Source of the DNA: Pseudomonas sp. CFBP13508
GTDB taxonomy: Bacteria; Pseudomonadota; Gammaproteobacteria; Pseudomonadales; Pseudomonadaceae
DNA: 64,000 nt
Direction: 5' to 3'
NCBI RefSeq assembly: GCF_005233515.1
Contig: NZ_QFZZ01000003.1
Coordinates: 277,259-341,258 of the forward strand
The position numbers and the translations under genes are program-made. Positions 1 through 7,996 of this stretch are shown here, piece by piece (position 1 is the first letter of the stretch; the number at the start of each line of letters is the position of its first letter). Under the pieces are notes generated by a model. The model made no database searches. It was given only the letters and a program-made list of their open reading frames with translations, and was not told the origin of the DNA.

Positions 1-691
1 CATGGCCAAGACGTTCGCCGCGGCGTTCGAACTTGGTGATCGGGCGTTCGGCCGGGCGTGGGACGCATTTGCCGTCTTCGGCGAGGTTGCGGTAGCCCGG
101 GGCGACGTTCATCACTTCCAGCATGTACTCGGCGTACGGTTCCCAGTCGGTGGCCATGTGCAGAATGCCGCCGACCTTCAACTTGCTGCGCACCAGTTCG
201 GCGAACGAGGCCTGGACGATGCGGCGCTTGTGGTGGCGGCTCTTGTGCCACGGATCCGGGAAAAACAGCATCAGGCGATCGAGGCTGTTATCGGCGATGC
301 AGCGGTTGAGCACTTCGATCGCGTCGCAATCGTAGACCCGCAGGTTGGTCAGCCCTTGGGTCAGCACGCCATTGAGCAGCGCGCCGACACCCGGACGGTG
401 CACTTCAACACCGATGAAATCCTGCTCCGGAGCAGCAGCGGCCATTTCCAGCAGCGAGTGGCCCATGCCGAAACCGATTTCCAGCGAGCGCGGTGCCGAG
501 CGGCCGAACACCTGGTCGTAATCGACCGGCGCATCGGCCAGCGGCAGCACGTACAGCGGCGCGCCCTGGTCCAGTCCGCGTTGCTGGCCTTCGGTCATGC
601 GCCCGGCGCGCATCACGAAACTCTTGATGCGGCGGTGTTGGCGCTCGTCGCCTTCGTCCGGCTGGACAGGCGTGTCGTTCGATTCAGTCAT
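1..691 (-). CDS. trmB: tRNA (guanine-N7-)-methyltransferase, 3' end cut off
   Basis: This enzyme makes 7-methylguanosine at position 46 of tRNA, using S-adenosylmethionine. The reading frame starts at the ATG whose complement is 689-691 ([14 protein letters not shown]...). It runs 230 codons to the left edge with no stop, so only about the last ten residues of the usual roughly 240 are missing. The SAM-binding motif LEIGFGMG and the family signature [15 protein letters not shown] are both readable on the minus strand. It begins 9 bp after thiG and is probably co-transcribed with thiS-thiG. That linkage is common in Pseudomonas and has no obvious functional reason. Confidence 0.96.
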   Translation of the reverse strand, partial: MTESNDTPVQPDEGDERQHRRIKSFVMRAGRMTEGQQRGLDQGAPLYVLPLADAPVDYDQVFGRSAPRSLEIGFGMGHSLLEMAAAAPEQDFIGVEVHRPGVGALLNGVLTQGLTNLRVYDCDAIEVLNRCIADNSLDRLMLFFPDPWHKSRHHKRRIVQASFAELVRSKLKVGGILHMATDWEPYAEYMLEVMNVAPGYRNLAEDGKCVPRPAERPITKFERRGERLGH

Positions 692-700
692 CAATGGCTC

Positions 701-1495
701 TTACTTGATCAGACCATCCAGCGGCGAAGAGGCGCTGGCATAGAGTTTTTTCGGCATGCGGCCGGCGAGGTACGCCAGGCGACCGGCAACGATGGCGTGC
801 TGCATGGCTTGCGCCATCATGACCGGTTGCTGGGCGTGGGCGATGGCCGAGTTCATCAGTACGGCGTCGCAACCCAGCTCCATGGCGATGGTCGCGTCGG
901 AAGCGGTACCGACACCGGCATCCACCAGCACCGGGATCTTGGCTTCTTCGAGGATGATCTGCAGGTTGTACGGATTGCAGATGCCCAGACCGGAGCCGAT
1001 CAGACCGGCCAGCGGCATGACGGCGATGCAGCCGATTTCGGCCAACTGGCGAGCAATGATCGGGTCATCGCTGGTGTAGACCATCACGTCGAAGCCTTCC
1101 TTGACCAGCGTTTCGGCGGCCTTGAGGGTTTCGATCACGTTGGGGAACAGGGTTTTCTGGTCGGCCAGCACTTCCAGCTTCACCAGGTTGTGGCCGTCGA
1201 GCAGCTCACGCGCCAGGCGGCAGGTGCGCACGGCTTCGATGGCGTCGTAGCAACCAGCAGTGTTCGGCAGGAAGGTGTAGCGATCCGGCGACAGCACTTC
1301 GAGCAGGTTCGGCTCGCCTTCGATCTGGCCCAGGTTGGTGCGGCGCACGGCGAAGGTGACGATCTCGGCACCCGAGGCTTCGATGGCCTGGCGGGTTTCT
1401 TCCATGTCACGGTACTTGCCGGTACCGACCAGCAAACGCGACTGGTAAGTACGACCGGCCAGCACAAAAGGCTTGTCGCTACGAACGATGCTCAT
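701..1495 (-). CDS. thiG: Thiazole synthase ThiG
   Basis: ThiG condenses 1-deoxy-D-xylulose 5-phosphate, dehydroglycine and the sulfur carried by ThiS thiocarboxylate into the thiazole phosphate of thiamine. The 264-residue protein has the family's normal length. It opens [23 protein letters not shown] and carries the conserved [13 protein letters not shown] phosphate-binding loop and the LMNSAIA segment. The Schiff-base lysine should lie in the VKLEVL stretch (residues 104-109). It sits 60 bp downstream of thiS on the same strand and 9 bp upstream of trmB. The cytoplasmic ThiG-ThiS pair agrees with the gene order. Confidence 0.97.
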   Translation of the reverse strand: MSIVRSDKPFVLAGRTYQSRLLVGTGKYRDMEETRQAIEASGAEIVTFAVRRTNLGQIEGEPNLLEVLSPDRYTFLPNTAGCYDAIEAVRTCRLARELLDGHNLVKLEVLADQKTLFPNVIETLKAAETLVKEGFDVMVYTSDDPIIARQLAEIGCIAVMPLAGLIGSGLGICNPYNLQIILEEAKIPVLVDAGVGTASDATIAMELGCDAVLMNSAIAHAQQPVMMAQAMQHAIVAGRLAYLAGRMPKKLYASASSPLDGLIK

Positions 1496-1555
1496 GGGGA
1501 ATCCTCTTTAGGGGTGAGGGTCTTGCAGAATTCTGTGCCCTCGCGGGCCAGGCGA

Positions 1556-1756
1556 TCAGCCGCCACCGATGGCGTGCACCACTTCGACGTTGTCGCCGTC
1601 GTTCAATGTGGTATCGGCATGCTGGCTGCGCGGGACGATGTCCAGATTGAGCTCTACCGCCACACGGCGCCCGGTCAGCTCCAGACGAGTGATCAGGCCC
1701 GCAACGGTTTCACCGTCGGGCAATTCAAAGGACTCACCGTTCAACTGAATGCGCAT
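1556..1756 (-). CDS. thiS: Sulfur carrier protein ThiS
   Basis: ThiS is a small ubiquitin-like protein whose C-terminal glycine is adenylated and thiocarboxylated, then donates sulfur to ThiG. The chosen start gives 66 residues, [15 protein letters not shown] to a C-terminal AIGGG; the Gly-Gly tail is the functional hallmark. A longer in-frame start 16 codons upstream (giving [10 protein letters not shown]) exists, but it would add a non-conserved extension. It lies directly upstream of thiG. The adenylating partner (ThiF type) is not in this window. Confidence 0.95.
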   Translation of the reverse strand: MRIQLNGESFELPDGETVAGLITRLELTGRRVAVELNLDIVPRSQHADTTLNDGDNVEVVHAIGGG

Positions 1757-1842
1757 GCACAACGCCGCCATCATTTTTAGGGGCTGGCATTCTAGCCCGA
1801 TCAATCAGGCTGACCCAAGCCATTCGTCTTGAAACACGTCCG

Positions 1843-1921
1843 TGTAGGAGCTGCCGAAGGCTGCGATCTTTTGATCTTGAAAAACAAAATCAAAAGATCG
1901 CAGCCTTCGGCAGCTCCTACA
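1843..1921. repeat. Perfect 33-bp inverted repeat of the GTAGGAGCTGCCGAAGGC family
   Basis: Arms 1843-1875 and 1889-1921 are exact reverse complements around a 13-nt loop, each including GTAGGAGCTGCCGAAGG and TGCGATCTTTTGAT. It lies between the end of the DUF423 gene and the start of thiS, so it probably folds in RNA and may end read-through from upstream. Related copies occur at 37464-37541 and 60377-60455, with degenerate ones at 21733-21763 and 62377-62474. Confidence 0.9.
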
Positions 1922-1937
1922 GGAGGGAGCGCCAGAT

Positions 1938-2309
1938 TCAGGATAGGCGCCAAGCGGCGAGGCCGAGGCAAACCCAACCGATGAGAAACGCGAGGCCACC
2001 AAACGGCGTGATGATGCCGAGTTTGCTGATGCCGGTCATGGTCAGCAGATACAGGCTGCCGGAGAACAACACCATGCCGACGGTGAAGGACAGGCCGGCC
2101 CAAGTAATCAGGCGCCCTTGAATCTGCGTGGCCAGCAGCGCAACGCCGAACAGCGCGAGTGTGTGCACCAGTTGGTAGGTGACGCCGGTGTGGAAAATCG
2201 TCAGGTATTCCGGCGTCAGACGGTTTTTCAGGCCATGGGCGGCGAACGCACCCAGCGCAACACCGGTGAATCCGAAAAAAGCGGCCAGCATCAAAAAGCC
2301 ACGCAGCAT
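1938..2309 (-). CDS. DUF423 family inner-membrane protein (YgdD-like)
   Basis: This 123-residue hydrophobic protein has about four predicted membrane segments: residues 5-25, 42-62, 69-90 and 97-118. It has the typical DUF423 opening, a short hydrophobic stretch followed by GALGAFAAHGLK-like sequence (here GVALGAFAAHGLKNRL), and a conserved GVTYQLVHTLALF segment. Length and layout match E. coli YgdD and its relatives. The function of the family is not established. It is transcribed away from mtgA, with about 75 bp between the two starts, and has no operon partner here. Confidence 0.9.
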   Translation of the reverse strand: MLRGFLMLAAFFGFTGVALGAFAAHGLKNRLTPEYLTIFHTGVTYQLVHTLALFGVALLATQIQGRLITWAGLSFTVGMVLFSGSLYLLTMTGISKLGIITPFGGLAFLIGWVCLGLAAWRLS

Positions 2310-2344
2310 GGGGAACTCCAGTCAGACGCCATCGGCAGGGTCTG

Positions 2345-2350
2345 TATAAT
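2345..2350 (+). promoter_or_regulatory. Consensus -10 box upstream of mtgA
   Basis: A perfect TATAAT sits 34 bp before the mtgA start, in the divergent gap between DUF423 and mtgA. No good -35 hexamer is visible 16-18 bp upstream, so the promoter call rests on the -10 box and its position. Confidence 0.45.
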
Positions 2351-2383
2351 GGCCCGCTCCACGGGTTCGGCCAAGCCATCTCT

Positions 2384-3106
2384 ATGCTGCGTTCAATTTT
2401 CCGTCATCTCACGAAGGCCCTGCTCTGGTTCGCCGGCGGCAGTGTCTTGCTGGTGCTGGTGTTCCGCTTCGTGCCACCGCCGGGCACGGCGTTGATGGTC
2501 GAGCGCAAGGTCGAATCCTGGGTCGACGGCGAGCCGATTGACCTGCAGCGCACCTGGAAACCGTGGAAGGAGATCTCCGATGACCTGAAAGTGGCGGTAA
2601 TTGCTGGCGAGGACCAGAAATTTCCCGAGCACTGGGGCTTCGATCTGCGCGCGATTCAGGCCGCTCTGGCCCACAACGAACTGGGCGGTTCGATTCGCGG
2701 CGCCAGCACTTTGAGCCAGCAGGTGTCGAAAAATCTCTTTCTCTGGTCCGGCCGCAGCTATCTGCGCAAGGGTTTGGAAGCGTGGTTTACCGCGCTGATC
2801 GAGGTGTTCTGGCCCAAGCAGCGGATTCTTGAAGTGTATCTGAACAGCGTCGAGTGGGATGACGGCGTGTTTGGCGCTGAAGCGGCGGCGCGGCATCACT
2901 TTGGCGTGAGTGCTAAGTCATTGTCGCGTCAGCAGGCGAGTTATCTGGCGGCGGTACTGCCCAATCCACGGGTGTGGAGCGCGAGTCATCCGACCGGTTA
3001 TGTATCGCGACGTGCCGGGTGGATTCGGCAGCAGATGAGTCAGTTGGGCGGGGACAGTTACTTGCTCGGGCTGAATGATTCGCGACGGGCGCCTTGGGCT
3101 GAATAA
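2384..3106 (+). CDS. mtgA: Monofunctional peptidoglycan glycosyltransferase MtgA
   Basis: MtgA polymerises lipid II into glycan strands at the inner membrane and lacks the transpeptidase domain of class A PBPs. The 240-residue protein has one N-terminal membrane anchor (about residues 12-30) followed by a GT51 domain. The catalytic motif is AGEDQKFPEHWGFD, with the first glutamate as nucleophile. It is followed by the RGASTLSQQVSKNLFLW motif and the KQRILEVYLNSVEWDDGVFGAEAAARHHFG motif. It is transcribed alone and is followed by a REP pair and the shared mtgA/rpoH terminator. Confidence 0.96.
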   Translation: MLRSIFRHLTKALLWFAGGSVLLVLVFRFVPPPGTALMVERKVESWVDGEPIDLQRTWKPWKEISDDLKVAVIAGEDQKFPEHWGFDLRAIQAALAHNELGGSIRGASTLSQQVSKNLFLWSGRSYLRKGLEAWFTALIEVFWPKQRILEVYLNSVEWDDGVFGAEAAARHHFGVSAKSLSRQQASYLAAVLPNPRVWSASHPTGYVSRRAGWIRQQMSQLGGDSYLLGLNDSRRAPWAE

Positions 3107-3119
3107 CACCGAAATTCCA

Positions 3120-3212
3120 ATGCGGGAGCGAGCCTGCTCGCGAAAGCGGTGTGTCAGCCTGTGTTGATGTCACTGATAAACCGCATTCGCGAGCAGGCTC
3201 GCTCCCACAGGG
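3120..3212. repeat. REP pair, facing arms
   Basis: GGGAGCGAGCCTGCTCGCGAA near 3123-3143 is answered by its reverse complement near 3186-3206, about 40 bp apart. Each copy is itself a near-palindrome (GAGCCTGCTC/GAGCAGGCTC). This is the REPIN/BIME-like layout found between many genes in fluorescent pseudomonads, here between the convergent mtgA and rpoH. Confidence 0.9.
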
Positions 3213-3232
3213 ATTTGTGTTGAAACAGAAAT

Positions 3233-3269
3233 AAAAACGCCCCGATCATCGCTGATCGGGGCGTTTTTT
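3233..3269. terminator. Bidirectional intrinsic terminator between mtgA and rpoH
   Basis: An 11-bp stem CGCCCCGATCA (3238-3248) / TGATCGGGGCG (3253-3263) with a 4-nt loop is flanked by A5 on the left and T6 on the right. It therefore works in either direction and lies 17 bp past the rpoH stop. Confidence 0.92.
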
Positions 3270-3285
3270 GTTGCGGATTCGCCAG

Positions 3286-4140
3286 TTAGGCGGCGATCGA
3301 CAACTTGAGCTTGTTCATCGCGCTCTTTTCGAGCTGACGGATTCGCTCGGCCGACACGTTGTACTTCTGCGCCAGGTCGTGCAGCGTGGCTTTTTCTTCC
3401 GCCAGCCAGCGCTGGTAGAGGATGTCACGGCTGCGTTCGTCCAGCACTTCCAGTGCTTCGTGCAGGTTGGTGTTGGAGTTGTCGCTCCAGTCGGCATCTT
3501 CCAGTTGACGCGCCGGGTCGTACCGGTGGTCTTCCAGGTAGTTGGCCGGCGACTGGAAAGCACTGTCGTCGTCGGCTTCGGCAGCCGGGTCGAAGGCCAT
3601 GTCATGGCCGGTCAGGCGACTTTCCATCTCGCGCACTTCACGTGGTTCGACGCCAAGGCTTTCCGCCACACGGTGGACTTCCTCGTTGTTCAGCCACGCC
3701 AGGCGCTTCTTCTGGCTGCGCAAGTTGAAGAACAACTTGCGCTGGGCCTTGGTGGTCGCGACTTTCACAATGCGCCAGTTGCGCAGGATGAACTCGTGAA
3801 TTTCCGCCTTGATCCAGTGCACAGCGAACGACACCAGACGCACACCCATTTCCGGGTTGAAGCGCTTGACGGCCTTCATCAGGCCGACGTTGCCTTCCTG
3901 GATCAGGTCAGCCTGGGCCAGACCGTAGCCGGAATAGCTACGGGCAATGTGTACGACAAAACGCAGGTGGGCGAGCACCATCTGCCGAGCCGCCCCCAAA
4001 TCCTGCTCATAGTAGAGACTCTCGGCCAGTTCACGCTCCTGCTCCGGCGTCAGCAATGGAATGCTGTTGACGGTGTGCACATAGGCTTCCAGGTTCGCAC
4101 CCGGAACCAGCGCATACGCAGGTTGCAAAGAATTGGTCAT
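3286..4140 (-). CDS. rpoH: RNA polymerase heat-shock sigma factor RpoH (sigma-32)
   Basis: RpoH directs transcription of heat-shock genes. The start giving [16 protein letters not shown] (284 residues, normal length) is preferred over one 24 codons upstream, because it follows a GGGAGG ribosome-binding site. Region 2 contains [10 protein letters not shown]-type sequence (here [17 protein letters not shown]), [49 protein letters not shown]. The RpoH-specific QRKLFFNLR box follows at about residues 130-140, and region 4 ends with [18 protein letters not shown]. It lies downstream of ftsYEX on the same strand, the standard gammaproteobacterial order. The 115-bp leader probably holds its promoters and thermosensing RNA structure. 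Confidence 0.97.
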   Translation of the reverse strand: MTNSLQPAYALVPGANLEAYVHTVNSIPLLTPEQERELAESLYYEQDLGAARQMVLAHLRFVVHIARSYSGYGLAQADLIQEGNVGLMKAVKRFNPEMGVRLVSFAVHWIKAEIHEFILRNWRIVKVATTKAQRKLFFNLRSQKKRLAWLNNEEVHRVAESLGVEPREVREMESRLTGHDMAFDPAAEADDDSAFQSPANYLEDHRYDPARQLEDADWSDNSNTNLHEALEVLDERSRDILYQRWLAEEKATLHDLAQKYNVSAERIRQLEKSAMNKLKLSIAA

Positions 4141-4255
4141 ACGAAAAAACCTCCCACTTACATACTCGTGCCTCTCGGCACTGCGAAAAATTGACCGGGA
4201 ACTCAGGTACAAGTTCCCATAAAAACCGCAAGGTCAATCACGCGCAAAAAAGATT

Positions 4256-5281
4256 CTACTTCGGCGCCAGCTCCCTGAGATGACGTGCGACTGCAATCCA
4301 TGCACCGATATAACCCAACAGCACCGCGCCAAGCAAGAGCGACAGACCGTCGGCCACTGGCACACCGGCCAGGGCGAAATCACTGCCGTACAAGCCGGCC
4401 AGTCCGACCACCGCATCGTTCAGCCAGTTCAGGCCGAACGCCAATACACCCCACGACAACAGCCCTGCACCGAAGCCATACAACGCGCCCATATAAAGGA
4501 AAGGACGACGCACATAACTGTCAGTGCCGCCGACGAGTTTAATCACTTCTATCTCGGTGCGGCGGTTTTCAATATGAAGACGAATGGTATTGCCTATCAC
4601 CAAAAGTAATGCAGACACCAACAACACCGTCAGACCGAAGACAAAGCGGTCGCCAAGCTTGAGGATGGCGGCCAGACGCTCGACCCAGACTAGATCAAGT
4701 TGCGCCTGTTGTACCTTGGGCAGCTCGGAAAGTTTTTGTCTTAATGCTTCGAGTGTCGGCTTGTCGACTTCGTTCGGTGTGACCAGCACCACACCCGGCA
4801 ACGGGTTCTCGGGCAGTTCACGCAGGGCTTCGCCCAGACCGGACTGCTGCTGGAACTCTTCCAGCGCCTGATCGCGGCCGACATATTCGGCATCAGCGAC
4901 GCCGGGCATGCCTTTGATCTGTTCACGCAACGATTCGCCCTGTTCCGGGCTGGCATCGAGTTGCAGGTACAGGGAAATCTGCGCCGCGCGCTGCCAGGAA
5001 CCGCCAAGACGCTCAACGTTGTTGAGCAACAGCGACAGCCCCATCGGCAGACTCAGCGCAACGGCCATGACCATGCAGGTGAAGAAGCTGCCGATCGGCT
5101 GTTTGCCGAGGCGGCGCAGGCTGTCGAGCAGACTGGCGCGATGGCTTTCGATCCAGGCGCGGAACAGCGTGGCGAAGTCCGGGCCGTCGTCATCGTCGTG
5201 CTTTTTCTTTTTCTGCGGTTGCGGATCGGCGGCCTTCGGGGCCACGCGCTCGGATACCTTCGGACTGCGTGTCGCACTCAT
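4256..5281 (-). CDS. ftsX: Cell-division ABC transporter permease-like protein FtsX
   Basis: FtsX is the membrane half of the FtsEX complex, which controls peptidoglycan hydrolase activation at the septum. The 341-residue protein has a charged cytoplasmic N-terminus (lysine/aspartate-rich, about residues 1-40) and a first membrane segment near 68-90. A periplasmic domain of about 110 residues follows (AAQISLYLQLDAS...), then three more membrane segments after residue 215 in the FtsX/MacB-type core (HIENRRTEIEVIKLVGGTD). Its start overlaps the ftsE stop by 4 bp, so the two are translationally coupled. Confidence 0.96.
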   Translation of the reverse strand: MSATRSPKVSERVAPKAADPQPQKKKKHDDDDGPDFATLFRAWIESHRASLLDSLRRLGKQPIGSFFTCMVMAVALSLPMGLSLLLNNVERLGGSWQRAAQISLYLQLDASPEQGESLREQIKGMPGVADAEYVGRDQALEEFQQQSGLGEALRELPENPLPGVVLVTPNEVDKPTLEALRQKLSELPKVQQAQLDLVWVERLAAILKLGDRFVFGLTVLLVSALLLVIGNTIRLHIENRRTEIEVIKLVGGTDSYVRRPFLYMGALYGFGAGLLSWGVLAFGLNWLNDAVVGLAGLYGSDFALAGVPVADGLSLLLGAVLLGYIGAWIAVARHLRELAPK

Positions 5282-5949
5282 ACCCCGGCCTCCCCGTCGC
5301 CGATCAAGCGGCCGCGTTGCAGGGTCAGCATGCGGTGACGCATGCGCGCGATCAGCGCCAGGTCGTGACTGGCAATCAGCACACTGGTGCCCAAACGGTT
5401 GATGTCTTCAAACACACCCATGATTTCAGCGGCCAGACGCGGGTCGAGGTTACCGGTCGGCTCGTCCGCCAGCAGCAAGGCCGGGCGATGGACGATGGCG
5501 CGGGCAATGCCGACGCGCTGTTGCTGACCGGTGGACAGGTCGCCCGGGTACAGATCGGATTTGTCCGACAGTGCCACGCGTTCCAGCGCCGAATCGACGC
5601 GCTTGGCGATCTCGACCTTGGACAGGCCGAGGATCTGCAGCGGCAAGGCGACGTTGTTGAACACCGTACGATCGAACAGCAACTGGTGATTCTGGAACAC
5701 CACGCCGATCTGTCGGCGCAGGAACGGAATCTGCGCATTGCTGATGGTGCTCAGGTCTTGCCCGGCGAGCAGCAGTTTGCCGCTGGTCGGCCGTTCCATT
5801 GCCAGCAACAGGCGCAACAGCGTGGATTTACCGGCACCGGAGTGACCGGTGACAAACAAGAACTCGCCACGACGGACTCGAAAGCTCAGCTCATGCAAGC
5901 CGACGTGACCGTTCGGGTAGCGTTTACCGACCTGTTCGAAACGAATCAT
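5278..5949 (-). CDS. ftsE: Cell-division ATP-binding protein FtsE
   Basis: FtsE is the cytoplasmic ATPase of FtsEX. The 223 residues show the complete ABC set: Walker [15 protein letters not shown] (about 36-49), a Q-loop in VVFQNHQLL, signature [14 protein letters not shown], Walker [13 protein letters not shown], and the H-switch in SVLIASHDL. It overlaps ftsY upstream and ftsX downstream by 4 bp each, giving a tightly coupled ftsY-ftsE-ftsX operon. Confidence 0.97.
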   Translation of the reverse strand: MIRFEQVGKRYPNGHVGLHELSFRVRRGEFLFVTGHSGAGKSTLLRLLLAMERPTSGKLLLAGQDLSTISNAQIPFLRRQIGVVFQNHQLLFDRTVFNNVALPLQILGLSKVEIAKRVDSALERVALSDKSDLYPGDLSTGQQQRVGIARAIVHRPALLLADEPTGNLDPRLAAEIMGVFEDINRLGTSVLIASHDLALIARMRHRMLTLQRGRLIGDGEAGV

Positions 5950-7388
5950 GAACGCTCCCGCTCGGCAAACAGTGCCTGGACAAAGGGTTCGGCTTCAAAG
6001 GTACGCAAATCGTCGATGCCTTCACCGACGCCGATGTAGCGGATCGGCAAGCCGAACTGCTTGGCCAGGGCGAAAATCACCCCGCCCTTGGCGGTGCCGT
6101 CGAGCTTGGTCAGGGCCAGGCCGGTCAGTTCGACGGTCTGGTTGAACTGTTTGGCCTGGTTGATGGCGTTCTGGCCAGTACCGGCGTCGAGCACCAGCAG
6201 CACTTCGTGCGGCGCGTCAGCGTCGAGCTTGCCGATCACCCGGCGAACCTTTTTCAGCTCTTCCATCAGGTTGTCTTTGGTGTGCAGGCGACCGGCGGTG
6301 TCGGCGATCAGCACATCGATGCCACGGGCCTTGGCTGCTTGCACCGCGTCGAAGATCACCGAAGCCGAATCAGCGCCGGTGTGCTGGGCGATCACCGGTA
6401 TCTTGTTGCGCTCGCCCCAGACCTGCAATTGCTCCACGGCCGCTGCACGGAAGGTGTCACCGGCCGCCAGCATGACTTTCTTGCCTTCCAGTTGCAGCTT
6501 CTTCGCCAGTTTGCCGATGGTGGTGGTTTTGCCGGCGCCGTTGACGCCGACCACCAGGATCACGAAAGGCTTGTTCTGCGAGGCGATTTTCAGTGGCTGT
6601 TCAACCGGTTTGAGCATCGCTGCCAATTCGGCCTGCAGAGATTTGTACAGGGCGTCGGCGTCTGCCAGTTCCTTGCGTGCGACCTTCTGGGTCAGGCGCT
6701 GGATGATCTGCGTGGTGGCTTCAACGCCGACGTCGGCGGTGAGCAGACGGGTTTCGAGGTCGTCGAGCAACTCATCGTCGATGGTCTTGCGCCCGAGGAA
6801 CAGGCTGGCCATGCCCTCGCCGATGCTGGCGCTGGTCTTCGACAGGCCTTGCTTGAGACGGGCGAAGAAACCGGCTTTGGTTTCCTCGGCGCGCGGGGTT
6901 TCGACGGGCGTTTCTACAGGCGCTTCGACCGGCACGATAGGAGCGACAACTGGCGCAGCGGCAAGCGGTGCAGGCTCAGGCTCGGACGGTGGGACAACCG
7001 GCTCAGGCACAGGCTGCGCCGCAACTTCGGCAACCGGCGCAGGAATCACTGGCGTCACATGCGGCGCCGCTTCTTCAACCAGCGCGACCGGCTCTTCTGC
7101 CACCGGCAAGGTCAGCCACGGCTCGGCGGCGGGCGTCAGCGGCAACTCGGGAGCGGCGGGCGCTTCCGGCTCGGCCTCAGCCTCCGGTTGCAGCACCGGC
7201 TCGGCGATCGGCAGCACAATCGGCGCCGGCTCTTCTTCTATTACAGGTGCTGGCGCGGGGGCCGGCTCAGGAATCGCGGGCGGCTGTTCGACGACGGGTT
7301 CCTGCGGTTTCTTCCGCAGCCATCCGAACAGGCTTTTCTTCTCGCCAGCCGCAGCTGGGCTCTTCTTGTCGTCGTTGGAACCAAACAT
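5946..7388 (-). CDS. ftsY: Signal recognition particle receptor FtsY
   Basis: FtsY is the SRP receptor GTPase that docks ribosome-nascent chain complexes at the inner membrane. The 480-residue protein has three parts. A short basic N-terminus (SLFGWLRKKP) comes first. A proline/alanine/glutamate-rich A region spans about residues 30-170. The NG domain starts near 175 (GFFARLKQGLSKTSASIGEG), with G1 GVNGAGKTTTIGKLA, G3 DTAGR, G4 TKLDGTAKGG, and the GVGEGIDDLRTFEAEPFVQALF C-terminus. The acidic region is repetitive and low-complexity, as is usual in pseudomonads. The start is plain, though no strong Shine-Dalgarno precedes it. Confidence 0.96.
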   Translation of the reverse strand: MFGSNDDKKSPAAAGEKKSLFGWLRKKPQEPVVEQPPAIPEPAPAPAPVIEEEPAPIVLPIAEPVLQPEAEAEPEAPAAPELPLTPAAEPWLTLPVAEEPVALVEEAAPHVTPVIPAPVAEVAAQPVPEPVVPPSEPEPAPLAAAPVVAPIVPVEAPVETPVETPRAEETKAGFFARLKQGLSKTSASIGEGMASLFLGRKTIDDELLDDLETRLLTADVGVEATTQIIQRLTQKVARKELADADALYKSLQAELAAMLKPVEQPLKIASQNKPFVILVVGVNGAGKTTTIGKLAKKLQLEGKKVMLAAGDTFRAAAVEQLQVWGERNKIPVIAQHTGADSASVIFDAVQAAKARGIDVLIADTAGRLHTKDNLMEELKKVRRVIGKLDADAPHEVLLVLDAGTGQNAINQAKQFNQTVELTGLALTKLDGTAKGGVIFALAKQFGLPIRYIGVGEGIDDLRTFEAEPFVQALFAERERS

Positions 7389-7671
7389 GGAGGACGGCTA
7401 TCTCACGGTAGCGACGCGCCAACAGGGCGCCCCGGCAAATAAATATTCGATGCAGAACAGACTGTGTTTCATCCAGCTTGTTCACGCGCAACATTTTGTC
7501 GAGGCACCGAAGGCACCTCAAGGATCGTATTAACGTTGATCTAAACCGGCAAAGATCGGCGAAAACGCGGAGTTTAGTGGGAAAAACACAGCTTTTCGCC
7601 GCAAACCTATACAGCCTTATCAAACCCTGAAGCCTGATAGGCGTGGCCGCCAGTAAAACGGATCAGTATCC
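7389..7671. other. Intergenic, no gene seen
   Basis: This is the upstream region of ftsY on the minus strand. I see no convincing open reading frame, RNA gene or clear promoter. Together with the element at 7672-7941 it makes up most of the 608-bp gap between ftsY and the first M16 gene. Confidence 0.6.
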
Positions 7672-7941
7672 TAGGGCGTGTCATTGATCATTACCAGTAC
7701 CGCGTGGCCGCCTGAAAACGGGCCAGACAAGGCGCAGGCCGCAGGGAATGTGCTTTCCTTGCCAAGGACTGCAACGCAGTATGGCCCGTTTTCAGGCGCC
7801 ACCCGGAGGGCCGGGCCTGATAGTGTGCAGGGCTGCGTTGCTCGGAGTTTATTTGGAACAACCAAACCACACTCCTCGCGCCTTGCCCTGCACACTATCA
7901 GGCGCCGGCGCGGTACTGGTAATGATCAATGACACGCCCTA
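7672..7941. mobile_element. MITE-like element with 33-bp perfect terminal inverted repeats and two internal hairpins
   Basis: The outer arms 7672-7704 and 7909-7941 are exact reverse complements (TAGGGCGTGTCATTGATCAT... inward). Inside are two further perfect palindromes: 7709-7725 with 7782-7798 (17 bp, CGCCTGAAAACGGGCCA), and 7815-7833 with 7885-7903 (19 bp, GCCTGATAGTGTGCAGGGC). The whole 270 bp would fold as a three-way junction. No transposase is encoded. Both arms end in TA, which could be a 2-bp target duplication. Ends starting GGGCGTGTC resemble IS5-family (IS427 group) termini as I recall them, but that link is inference. The right end is 55 bp from the first M16 start codon, so the element may supply or disturb that promoter. 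Confidence 0.75.
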
Positions 7942-7996
7942 CCTCTCGCCCGCCGACGCTAAGACCAAGCGGGCAGCCCAACAGGTTGAAAAACGA

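Noticed and set aside
2-1780. A long open frame of 592 codons on the plus strand
   Set aside because: It is antisense to trmB, thiG and thiS, has GC-shadow composition (many H, Q, R, D) and no recognisable domain.
6900-7390. A repeat-rich separate gene in the ftsY 5' region
   Set aside because: The proline/alanine/glutamate-rich sequence is in frame with the FtsY NG domain and is the normal acidic A region of FtsY.
7748-7996. A longer first M16 protein starting inside the palindromic element
   Set aside because: The added 83 residues are encoded by inverted-repeat DNA; the signal peptide begins exactly at 7997.
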